This document shows positions 42,402 through 50,165 of a stretch of DNA of 64,000 nt, piece by piece. The stretch is from Sporosarcina ureilytica. Its GTDB lineage: Bacteria; Bacillota; Bacilli; Bacillales_A; Planococcaceae. Below the pieces are notes generated by a model. The model was not told the DNA's origin, made no database searches, and worked only from the letters and a program-made list of their open reading frames with translations. A program made the translations under genes and the position numbers. Positions within the stretch are counted from its first letter, which is position 1. Each line of letters opens with the position of its first letter. The DNA lies in NCBI RefSeq assembly GCF_001753205.1, contig NZ_CP017560.1, positions 62,001-126,000 of the forward strand. Reading direction: 5' to 3'.

Positions 42402-44555
42402 ATGCAACCAGTCATTTTGGCCGAAAAACCTTCTCAAGCGAAAGCCTATGCAGAGGCCTTTACTGTAAAAAATCGACATAAAACCCATATTGAACTTGCG
42501 CGCAGCCAACTATTTCCTCAAGGTGCCATCATCACATGGGGCATCGGGCATCTTGTCGAATTAAAAGAACCGAAAGCATATGACGCACGTTGGAATCGTT
42601 GGACGCTTGGTAGTTTACCAATTTTACCTGAGCGCTATGAATTCCAAATTGCGAAAGGCAAATACGCACAGTTTCAGGCGGTGAAGAAGTTTATTCTAGG
42701 GGCGAATGTTGTTATTAACGCATGCGATATCGACCGCGAAGGATCGAATATTTTCTATAGCATTTTCAACCAGACAGGCGCACGTAATAAAACGATTAAA
42801 CGACTTTGGATTAATTCTCTGGAAATCGACGAGATTCGAAAAGGATTTATGAACTTACAGGACAATCGAAAAGATCTGCTGCTATATGAGGAAGCGAAAG
42901 CGAGGCAAATTAGTGATTGGCTCGTTGGGATGAACGGTTCGAGACTGTATACACTTCTGCTGAAAGCGAAAGGATACGAACAAGTCTTTCCGATTGGACG
43001 TGTGCAAACTCCGACAGTTTATCTTGTTTACGAAAGGCAAAAAGAAATTGAGACGTTTGTGTCCGAACCATTTTTCGAAGCAGAAGCCCAGTTTAAAGCG
43101 GAAGGCGGTATTTATAAAGGGAAAGCGAAAGTGAGGATGAGCAAACGTGAGGAGCTTGTTGAATTACTGAATAAACATACGATACGACCAGACTCTCCAG
43201 GCGTTGTCACTTCCGTTCATCAGAAAGATAAACGGATTCCACCGCCACAGCTCCATTCATTGTCATCTTTACAAGCAACTGCTAACCGACTGTGGAAAAT
43301 GAGCCCTGCAAATGTGTTAAAAACGGCGCAAAACTTATATGAAAAGAAGCTTGTCACCTATCCGCGTACCGATTCACGACATATTACGACAAGCGAGTTT
43401 GCGTATTTAGTTGAGCAAGTAGCAGACTACCAACAACTCATTCAACAACCGTTTCCGATTCACTCTAGTCAACCGAAAAAGCGCTATGTTGATAACGCGA
43501 AGGTCAAAGAGCATTATGCCATCATTCCAACAAAAAAAGTACCGACAGAAGCGGCTCTTTCGAAGTTACCGCCAAATGAACGGAAACTTTACGAAGAAAT
43601 TTTGCGGACAACGCTAGCCATGTTTCATACAGATTATTTATACACGGAGACAAAAGTGACAACTGACGTCAATCAGTTATCGTTTTTTACAACTGGCAAA
43701 ACGGAACGAGACATCGGTTGGAAAGCATTATTTCCAAAAGCTAAAAAAGAAAAAGAGGAAACACTGCCTCCGCTTCAGCAAAATGAGCAAGTGCAAAGCA
43801 AAATCGGCATTCATGAAGGGAAAACTACACCGCCAAAACCATATACAGAAGGTCAATTGATCACACTCATGAAAACTTGTGGAAAGTTCGTCGAAGCCCA
43901 AGAGGAAACAGAAATTTTAAAAGAAGTAGAAGGACTTGGGACAGAAGCGACACGAAGCGGTATTATTGAAACGATAAAAAAGCACGGGTACATTCAAGTG
44001 AACAAAAACATCGTTTCAATTACCGATAAAGGACGTATTTTATGTGAGGCTATCGAGGGTAGCTTACTAGCAAGTCCATCGATGACCGCAAAATGGGAAA
44101 CGTACCTGCGGAAAATTGGAAATGGTGACGGAGCTGCAGATTATTTTTTAAATAACATCGCAAAGTTTATCGATTCACTAATTCAAAACGTTCCGAAGCA
44201 AATTGAAGCTGCTTCTTTCCAAGTGAAATCGATTCCTTCAACAGCCAAAGCACCCAAAAGAAACGTTGCCGTTGCAACTTGTCCAGCTTGCCAAAAAGGA
44301 ACAATTGTCACGCGCAAAGGCTTTTATGGATGCACAGCGTACAAAGATGGATGTAAGCAAACTTTTCCTGGCATTTTTCTTAAAAAGAAAATTACACCGA
44401 CACAAGTAAAACTGCTTTGTACAAATGGTCAAACAAATATCATTAAAGGTTTTGTTGCAAAAAGCGGAAAGAAATTCAATGCTGCTTTAAAGCTAGAGGC
44501 AGGAAAACTCGTTCTAGAGTTTACAAATAGCACGCAGAAGAGCCCTACTAAATAA
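42402..44555 (+). CDS. topB: DNA topoisomerase III
   Basis: A 717-residue type IA topoisomerase that relaxes and decatenates DNA through a 5' phosphotyrosine. The Toprim domain opens with ILAEKPSQAKAYAEAF and has NACDIDREGSNIF; the active tyrosine is in KLVTYPRTDSRHI. EVEGLGTEATRSGIIETIKKHGYI is conserved, and the C-terminus has a single CPACQKG...GFYGC-type zinc ribbon. AGAGGTG precedes the ATG. Monocistronic, ending at a strong terminator. Confidence 0.95.
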   Translation: MQPVILAEKPSQAKAYAEAFTVKNRHKTHIELARSQLFPQGAIITWGIGHLVELKEPKAYDARWNRWTLGSLPILPERYEFQIAKGKYAQFQAVKKFILGANVVINACDIDREGSNIFYSIFNQTGARNKTIKRLWINSLEIDEIRKGFMNLQDNRKDLLLYEEAKARQISDWLVGMNGSRLYTLLLKAKGYEQVFPIGRVQTPTVYLVYERQKEIETFVSEPFFEAEAQFKAEGGIYKGKAKVRMSKREELVELLNKHTIRPDSPGVVTSVHQKDKRIPPPQLHSLSSLQATANRLWKMSPANVLKTAQNLYEKKLVTYPRTDSRHITTSEFAYLVEQVADYQQLIQQPFPIHSSQPKKRYVDNAKVKEHYAIIPTKKVPTEAALSKLPPNERKLYEEILRTTLAMFHTDYLYTETKVTTDVNQLSFFTTGKTERDIGWKALFPKAKKEKEETLPPLQQNEQVQSKIGIHEGKTTPPKPYTEGQLITLMKTCGKFVEAQEETEILKEVEGLGTEATRSGIIETIKKHGYIQVNKNIVSITDKGRILCEAIEGSLLASPSMTAKWETYLRKIGNGDGAADYFLNNIAKFIDSLIQNVPKQIEAASFQVKSIPSTAKAPKRNVAVATCPACQKGTIVTRKGFYGCTAYKDGCKQTFPGIFLKKKITPTQVKLLCTNGQTNIIKGFVAKSGKKFNAALKLEAGKLVLEFTNSTQKSPTK

Positions 44556-44615
44556 AAACAAACTTAAAGGGACAAATGAATGCGAGAAGTCCCTATACTT
44601 AGTTAAAATAAGCGT

Positions 44616-44655
44616 AAAAGGGGATGTTAACTATACTACGTTAACATCCCCTTTT
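44616..44655. terminator. Bidirectional terminator after topB
   Basis: 16-bp perfect stem AAAAGGGGATGTTAAC / GTTAACATCCCCTTTT with an eight-base loop. Confidence 0.92.
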
Positions 44656-44697
44656 GGTATCTCAATCCATGATGATATAACTAACACAAATTAAAAA

Positions 44698-45552
44698 TTA
44701 TAGACTTTCACTCGCAGACTTAATCATTTCTTCAATCATTTTACTAGCGTTTTCTGCTGCTACTTTAACGAAGTCTTCATACTTTACATCCGCCTCGCCG
44801 CCGGCATCATCCGAGATTGCGCGAATAATAACAAATGGTACTTCATTCAAGAAGGCAACATGAGCGATTGCTGCGCCTTCCATTTCTACAGCATATGGAG
44901 AGAAGTTCTCTGTAATCCATTCTTTTCGTTCCGGACTTGCAATGAATTGGTCACCACTTGCGATTCTTCCTTGGTACACGTTGATATCATCAGTTAATCC
45001 TTCAGCTGCAGACTGTGCGAGCTGAATTAACTTTTCATCGGCCTCGAAATAACTTGTGTCCATACGGGCAATGATACCAGGTTTTTCTCCAAATGCAGTA
45101 ATATCGAAATCATGTTGGACTGCATCCGTTGAAATAACGATATCTCCAATCGTGACGTCCGGGCTTAGACCACCTGCTACGCCAGAGTTGATTAGATAAT
45201 CAGCTCCAAAATGATCAACTAACGCTTGAGCACAAGCAGCTGCATTCACCTTTCCAACGCCTGATTGAACTAAGACAATATTTTCTCCACCTAATGTTCC
45301 TTGATAAAACTCCATTCCCGCGATTGTTTCAGTATTTTCGATTTCCATTTTATCACGAAGAATTTCAACTTCTTCAATCATAGCACCAATAACCCCAATC
45401 ACTCGTTCATTCGATTGTTCGGCATTCACCTTTTCTTCTTGTTGTTCTGATGAAGTGGCGGTTGAACCTTCTTGTTTGGTAGAACAACCAAATAACGCTA
45501 AGACTGCAAGTACCATTAGCGTAATAAATTTAATATTCATTCTGTTTCTCAT
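44698..45552 (-). CDS. Lipoprotein-anchored MTA/SAH nucleosidase (MtnN-like)
   Basis: A 284-residue protein joining a lipoprotein signal (lipobox ALFGC at about residue 23) and a 25-residue Ser/Glu/Gln linker to a full 5'-methylthioadenosine/S-adenosylhomocysteine nucleosidase domain. Key parts are GVIGAMIEEVEILRDKM with the active Glu, LINSGVAGGLSPDVTIGD, and VEMEGAAIAHVAF plus the catalytic Asp in RAISDDAGG. MtnN is normally cytoplasmic, so this copy should act outside the membrane, splitting external nucleosides to adenine. A PurR-like operator and clear promoter precede it. Confidence 0.9.
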   Translation of the reverse strand: MRNRMNIKFITLMVLAVLALFGCSTKQEGSTATSSEQQEEKVNAEQSNERVIGVIGAMIEEVEILRDKMEIENTETIAGMEFYQGTLGGENIVLVQSGVGKVNAAACAQALVDHFGADYLINSGVAGGLSPDVTIGDIVISTDAVQHDFDITAFGEKPGIIARMDTSYFEADEKLIQLAQSAAEGLTDDINVYQGRIASGDQFIASPERKEWITENFSPYAVEMEGAAIAHVAFLNEVPFVIIRAISDDAGGEADVKYEDFVKVAAENASKMIEEMIKSASESL

Positions 45553-45587
45553 AGTTGTAAACTCCTCCTAATTACCATTAAACACGA

Positions 45588-45622
45588 ACATTATTTAATA
45601 ACCAATAATTAATGTTCGCCTT
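45588..45622 (-). promoter_or_regulatory. PurR-box-like operator upstream of the nucleosidase
   Basis: AAACACGAACATT and AATGTTCGCCTTTT form inverted boxes. The two CGAA cores (45595-45598 and TTCG at 45615-45618) are separated by 16 nt, the spacing reported for Bacillus PurR boxes. The site lies just downstream of the promoter. Confidence 0.65.
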
Positions 45623-45632
45623 TTACCTAACT

Positions 45633-45661
45633 AGTATATAACGGTAATTTAAAAAGTGCAA
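45633..45661 (-). promoter_or_regulatory. Promoter of the nucleosidase gene
   Basis: Minus-strand TTGCAC (45661-45656) and TATACT (45638-45633) with a 17-bp spacer. Confidence 0.75.
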
Positions 45662-45685
45662 TACATTTTCCATATAAAAATATAA

Positions 45686-45728
45686 AAAACAGGTAAAGGA
45701 AAACGGATTGTTTTTCTTTACCTGTTTA
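45686..45728 (-). terminator. Terminator at the end of the nos operon
   Basis: Stem AAACAGGTAAAGgAAAA / TTTTcTTTACCTGTTT about 20 nt past the last lipoprotein gene. Confidence 0.87.
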
Positions 45729-45747
45729 TAACAGTTATTATGTATTT

Positions 45748-46404
45748 TCACCTAACATTAATCTCTAATTCAAGTTGTGAAAGGTGATCTTGATACAATT
45801 CTTCATAATACTCTTTTGCTAAGAACTTAATTTCTTGGTCGCTAGCATCAGGTTTTTTCTCCCAAACTTCTTTTTCAATATCATCAATAATTCGATCGCG
45901 CATCATACTTTCTTCCATGTAAAGTCTTATATTGGATTTATAATTCTTTTCTCCGTATCGCTGGATCATTTCCTGTACAGTAGGCATTTCAGCAATTAAC
46001 GCATTGAAACGTTTTACTTCAGCTTCTAATTTATCTACAGGGATAAAATAATTCTTTTCTTTAGCAAGAAGGGACATTGTATGTATTTCAATCATTTTTT
46101 GAAGTTGTACATTAATATTGTCGTATTGTTTATTTTGTGCTTCCCAAAATTGATTACTTTCTTCAAGTTCTTTTCCTGTTAAACTTTCGGCATCATTTAC
46201 ACGATTTACTTCATTTTTTACTTTTTGCATAAATGTGTAAAAGTCCATATCCTTTTCAAAGAACTGATGCCCTTCGATTGCTACAATGTAGTCAGATTCA
46301 GCTTTAACTGCTTCATTCAAGTGATCTTCAACAATACTTTCATCCTTTATAACACATCCGAACAGTGTACCTATTAGTATTAGAATTATAAAAGCCTTTT
46401 TCAT
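45748..46404 (-). CDS. Lipoprotein with SurA/PrsA N-terminal-like chaperone domain, last gene of nos operon
   Basis: A 218-residue lipoprotein (lipobox GTLFGC). SDYIVAIEGHQFFEKDMDFYTFM resembles the start of SurA/PrsA N domains, and LLAKEKNYFIPVDKLEAEVKRF followed by YKSNIRLYMEESMMRDRIIDDI resembles the rest. No PPIase domain follows, so it would be a chaperone-only form. It starts 6 nt after the FixH/YtkA-like gene and is followed by the operon terminator. A role in folding or copper loading of NosZ is inferred from position only. Confidence 0.65.
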   Translation of the reverse strand: MKKAFIILILIGTLFGCVIKDESIVEDHLNEAVKAESDYIVAIEGHQFFEKDMDFYTFMQKVKNEVNRVNDAESLTGKELEESNQFWEAQNKQYDNINVQLQKMIEIHTMSLLAKEKNYFIPVDKLEAEVKRFNALIAEMPTVQEMIQRYGEKNYKSNIRLYMEESMMRDRIIDDIEKEVWEKKPDASDQEIKFLAKEYYEELYQDHLSQLELEINVR

Positions 46405-46410
46405 TGGGCA

Positions 46411-46770
46411 TCATCTCTCTTTTACATTGAAAGTTATGACGTCTTCTATTACTTCCCCATCTTTCTCTGCTCGTATATCAGCAATCCATTCGCCGCCCAT
46501 TGGCAATTCTACATTGCCTGTATAAGTTCCATCTCCATTATCAATGAATATGACTTCGATTACACCATGGTCCATCTTTGCCATTTCAAGCGTTGATTCG
46601 ATTGATAATCCTGTCACCTCTTCAGCAGAATCGGTTACCTTTAATACAAATTCCGAGGCAACTTCCTCTTCATAAACAGGTTCTTTTTCAACTATAAACT
46701 CCAACTTACTAGCTCCACAACCAGCCAGAATCATGATTGTTGCAATCATAAGTAGCAAAACTTTTCTCAT
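46411..46770 (-). CDS. YtkA/FixH-like lipoprotein in nos operon
   Basis: A 119-residue lipoprotein (lipobox LAGCGAS) with one Ig-like YtkA/FixH domain: FIVEKEPVYEEEVASEFVLKVTDS, then MAKMDHGVIEVIFIDNGDGTYTGNVELPMGGEW. The Met/His cluster MAKMDHG could bind copper. The start overlaps the nosF stop by four bases (ATGA). It occupies the place where nosL, the copper chaperone, is often found, so it may stand in for NosL; that is inference. Confidence 0.75.
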   Translation of the reverse strand: MRKVLLLMIATIMILAGCGASKLEFIVEKEPVYEEEVASEFVLKVTDSAEEVTGLSIESTLEMAKMDHGVIEVIFIDNGDGTYTGNVELPMGGEWIADIRAEKDGEVIEDVITFNVKER

Positions 46771-47438
46771 GCCTGTTGTCTCTCCTTCAAATCGACTGAG
46801 AGAAACTCTTCAATCGAGTATTTTGTAATTTTTCCTTTTTCTAAGTAAGCAACGTGGGTACAAACCTCTTCAATTTCATTCAGATGATGGGAAGCCATCA
46901 TAATTGTTTTATTTGTTAACGACTTAATGATGGCTAATATTTCTTTCCGCCCAACTGGGTCTAATCCACTTGTCGGTTCATCCAAAATGATAATGTCCGA
47001 ATCATAATACAACATTATCGCTAGACCCAATCGCTGCAGCATTCCTTTTGAATAGGTGGTGATTTGATCTTTTCGGGCTTCATGAAGGGAAACCAGTTTC
47101 AGTTTTTCATCAATGCTCTCTTCGTCAAGCTTTTTCGATGCAAGCGAAGCAAAAAAACGAATATTCTCTTCGCCCGTTAAATGCGGGTACAGATTAAACT
47201 TTTCAGGTAAGTAAGAAACAACCTTCTTCCAGTCCTGCTTTTTATTTGAAATGCCGCCTAGCGTAATAGAACCGACCTGGAGGGGAATTAATCCAAGCAT
47301 CGTATGTATCATTGTTGATTTACCGGCACCATTTCGACCAACAAGGGCGCATCGTTCATTTTTTAGAATATGTAAGTTAACGTCATCTAAAACTCGTTGT
47401 TTTGCATATGCATGCGATAAGTTTTCAATTTTAATCAT
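46767..47438 (-). CDS. nosF: NosF-like ABC ATPase
   Basis: A 223-residue ATPase with Walker A GRNGAGKST, Q-loop YLPEKFNLYPHLT, signature YSKGMLQRLGLAIM and Walker B IILDEPTSGLDP. The degenerate signature (SKGM for SGGQ) is usual for NosF. With NosY and NosD it forms the complex that supplies sulfide for the CuZ cluster of N2O reductase. The ATG at 47438 overlaps the end of nosY by eight bases. Confidence 0.88.
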   Translation of the reverse strand: MIKIENLSHAYAKQRVLDDVNLHILKNERCALVGRNGAGKSTMIHTMLGLIPLQVGSITLGGISNKKQDWKKVVSYLPEKFNLYPHLTGEENIRFFASLASKKLDEESIDEKLKLVSLHEARKDQITTYSKGMLQRLGLAIMLYYDSDIIILDEPTSGLDPVGRKEILAIIKSLTNKTIMMASHHLNEIEEVCTHVAYLEKGKITKYSIEEFLSVDLKERQQA

Positions 47439-48231
47439 CAACAGTCCCCCCGTTTCTAAACAAAGTTGAAAGCCCCAAAAACAGTGATGGCCACAAAACG
47501 ACATTAATTAACAAGAATATCCAACTATCCATAAACACAAATTTCTCCATTAAACGAGACATATGTGATAAGGAAAAGAGCCCAAGATTTGTCTCTAAAT
47601 AAAACCGTAACGTATGAATCGGGTCAAGGAAGTAAATCCATGAAAAGATTCGTAAATTATCAAATGTGACGGCAGGCAAGAAATACAAGAACATCAAGTC
47701 TGTAAGAAATACGATGAAAAACCAGGTTAAAATATTTGCACCGACTAATTGCATTTTTGTATTACAAGCAACGCCAAGAAATAGTCCCACTTGGTTGAAG
47801 ATGAAGAGAAAAATCATGATGACGATAATAAAATGTAAGAAACTCATTAAATGAAAGGCTAGAAAAGCTTTCATGAAGAGGGCCAATACAAAATACGCAG
47901 AGACAAATGCCGTAACAATGACAAGTTGTATGGCAATCGACTTTTTAAAAATCAGCGTGAATGTCGACTCTTTTTTCGTCAATAGAATCATAGATGTTTT
48001 TAATTCTTTCTCTTGGAAAATTGAAAATGATGCCAAAAACATCGCAAATAACGGGATTAGGTAAATGTTCATATCGAATATGGATAGCAGTAATGCCTCA
48101 AATCCAAGATCTGCTGGAAACTGACGCGCTTCTGCGATTAGGAAAATAGATGTGATCATCAACATACCAAGCCCAAACCATAACCCTTTTCCTCTCGTTT
48201 GCTCAAGAAATTCCTTCCAAATATACATCAT
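47431..48231 (-). CDS. nosY: NosY-like ABC-2 permease
   Basis: A 266-residue permease with six hydrophobic segments. IWKEFLEQTRGKGLWFGLGML at the N-terminus and FQEKELKTSMILLTKKESTFTLIFKKS in the first loop are typical of NosY/ABC-2 proteins. It overlaps nosD by four bases (ATGA) and nosF by eight, so the three are translationally coupled. It forms the membrane channel of the NosDFY maturation complex. Confidence 0.86.
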   Translation of the reverse strand: MMYIWKEFLEQTRGKGLWFGLGMLMITSIFLIAEARQFPADLGFEALLLSIFDMNIYLIPLFAMFLASFSIFQEKELKTSMILLTKKESTFTLIFKKSIAIQLVIVTAFVSAYFVLALFMKAFLAFHLMSFLHFIIVIMIFLFIFNQVGLFLGVACNTKMQLVGANILTWFFIVFLTDLMFLYFLPAVTFDNLRIFSWIYFLDPIHTLRFYLETNLGLFSLSHMSRLMEKFVFMDSWIFLLINVVLWPSLFLGLSTLFRNGGTVDD

Positions 48232-49535
48232 CGTAACGCTCTCCTTCTGTACACGTAAACGCCTACACCGGCTAGGATAATTCCTACACCCACACTTGCC
48301 ACATTAATTGGTTTACGTTCCGACATGATGGGATACTTATCAAATGCCATCACCTTATGCTGAGTTAGTAAATCATTTGCTTTTTCATAAATCGTAATTG
48401 CCGGGCTTGCTAAAAATAGATAAGCCAGTTCATTTTCCTCGACCAATTCACTTAAAGATGATGAGTATTCAAGTGGGTCATCTCCAATTCCATCTTGATT
48501 TAAATCGAGTAGCGGCATGTTCCAGTAATTACCTACCCCATTTTCAAACCAATCATTATTTGATTCCCCACCGACTGTTAATGCATGCACTTTATTTTTG
48601 TTAAAATGGTTTTTAATAAATACATGCGAGGTTGATGACGTCCACAATTCAATGCCAATTTCATTTTGAAAAAAATCATTGCCTTCTATTCTGTTACTCG
48701 TTGATTGTTCAAGATAGAGTCCCCGCTGATTTAAGTGAAACTCATTATTTAACACGTGGATATCTCGACTTGTTTGGATGAGGAGACCAAATGATCTGGA
48801 TCCTTGGTTAAATGAAAATTTATTGTCTTCCAAATGAATATGGTCCGAGTGCATAATGGCTGCACCGCCCACGTTTTTGATAAAATTATTTTCCTTAAAA
48901 GAATTATAGTTAGAATACATATAATGAAGACCGTACCGCGTGTCTGTCATCGTATTGTTATCGATGAAATTATTATGAGAGTATTCCACGTAAATCCCAT
49001 CACGCGTTTTTTCTAAGTAACTATTATCAATATAGTTTTCACTAGAACGCATAATATGAATGCCATTTCCTTGCGTACCAAGCTGATTAGCCCCGTGACC
49101 AACGACTGTGATGTTTGACATTCGCGTGTTTTTCGATTTATTTAAAAAGATGCCGTGGAAACTATTCGTGATTGTTAAGTTTGTTAATATCGCGTCATTG
49201 GCCATGACCCTCACGCCGGAGTGTTCTTCTTGAGAACTTCTACTCATGCCACTTCCAGAAATCGCCAACGTATCAAGGGTAACCCCATCACTTCTAATCT
49301 CAATGACATTTCCCGTTCCGCCCCCTTCAATGGATGTTCCTTCCTTGCCAATGATAGTGATTGGTTTTGATATGGCGATATTGCCTGTATACGTTTTATC
49401 TTCTAGCTCAAGAATCCCACCGGTTGGCGTCTCTTCAATTAATTGTTGCAATAAAATATCTTCATCGGCACTTACTACACCCGCAATGAAAAAGCTACAA
49501 ATGACTAAAGTAAACATGAGCAATCGTCTTTTCAT
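48228..49535 (-). CDS. nosD: NosD, copper/sulfur maturation protein
   Basis: A 435-residue exported right-handed beta-helix protein. A signal peptide ends near VVSADE; the body consists of CASH-type repeats with N-x-I/F spacing (LTNLTITNSFHGIFLNKSKNT, RYGLHYMYSNYNSFKENNF, RGLYLEQSTSNRIEGNDF). A C-terminal membrane helix before YRRRALR anchors it. NosD works with NosF and NosY to build CuZ of NosZ. ATG 49535 has GGAAGGA nine bases upstream and overlaps the preceding stop. Confidence 0.92.
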   Translation of the reverse strand: MKRRLLMFTLVICSFFIAGVVSADEDILLQQLIEETPTGGILELEDKTYTGNIAISKPITIIGKEGTSIEGGGTGNVIEIRSDGVTLDTLAISGSGMSRSSQEEHSGVRVMANDAILTNLTITNSFHGIFLNKSKNTRMSNITVVGHGANQLGTQGNGIHIMRSSENYIDNSYLEKTRDGIYVEYSHNNFIDNNTMTDTRYGLHYMYSNYNSFKENNFIKNVGGAAIMHSDHIHLEDNKFSFNQGSRSFGLLIQTSRDIHVLNNEFHLNQRGLYLEQSTSNRIEGNDFFQNEIGIELWTSSTSHVFIKNHFNKNKVHALTVGGESNNDWFENGVGNYWNMPLLDLNQDGIGDDPLEYSSSLSELVEENELAYLFLASPAITIYEKANDLLTQHKVMAFDKYPIMSERKPINVASVGVGIILAGVGVYVYRRRALR

Positions 49536-50095
49536 TTTGCACGATCCTTCCATAACGGGAAAACCAATAGGATAAACACAAGGACTAACAGATAGCCGCC
49601 AAATGAGAAATAACTATGTGTCACAAAGTTCGCGATTGTGTTTTCTCCAATAATTGGTGGAATGAATGGCTCAAGTTCAATTGGCGCCATTGGATCCAAG
49701 TTTGTGCCAAATTCCTTTAACCACCGATACATATCCCAAATGCCAATGATTCCACCGATGACAAATAAAGCAATCAATCCGTAAAGAAAGGATTTTCTAC
49801 GCAACAGCGCAACGATTAAAATGAGCACAACGAACGCGAGGACAATATAAGGCATCCATTGTAATTCCGGAAATGACTCGTTGCTAAATAAAGCCATACC
49901 AATATAATGATTTAACGAGTTTACAATGTCGATGTCTCCGGCGAGTGTTGACGGATAAACGATAATATCAAGTCCTTCTGGATATTGGGGCGCATAAAAT
50001 TTCATGCCCCACCAAGGGACGAAAAGAGTCGACACTGTGATGATTGCCGCAGTTATAAGACTAATCACTGAAGCATTTGAAAGATTTTTCTTCAT
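49532..50095 (-). CDS. Four-helix membrane protein of the nos operon (NosB-like)
   Basis: A 187-residue protein with four hydrophobic helices (residues about 10-28, 83-101, 105-124 and 160-180) and an outside loop with PQYPEGLDIIVYPSTLAGDIDIVNS. In clade II nos clusters a multi-pass protein often called NosB sits directly after nosZ; size and place fit. Its molecular role is not established. GGAGGTGATCTCC precedes the ATG. Confidence 0.72.
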   Translation of the reverse strand: MKKNLSNASVISLITAAIITVSTLFVPWWGMKFYAPQYPEGLDIIVYPSTLAGDIDIVNSLNHYIGMALFSNESFPELQWMPYIVLAFVVLILIVALLRRKSFLYGLIALFVIGGIIGIWDMYRWLKEFGTNLDPMAPIELEPFIPPIIGENTIANFVTHSYFSFGGYLLVLVFILLVFPLWKDRAK

Positions 50096-50118
50096 TGGAG
50101 ATCACCTCCGCTTTTATA

Positions 50119-50153
50119 AAAAGTAAAGGGCCACTCAATGCGCCCTTTACTTT
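50119..50153 (-). terminator. Intercistronic hairpin after nosZ (partial terminator)
   Basis: Stem AAGTAAAGGGC / GCCCTTTACTT followed on the minus strand by TTTTTAT, between nosZ and the maturation genes. It probably stops part of the transcripts so that nosC-nosZ mRNA exceeds the downstream genes, or protects the nosZ 3' end. Confidence 0.75.
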
Positions 50154-50165
50154 GTCAAAACATCA

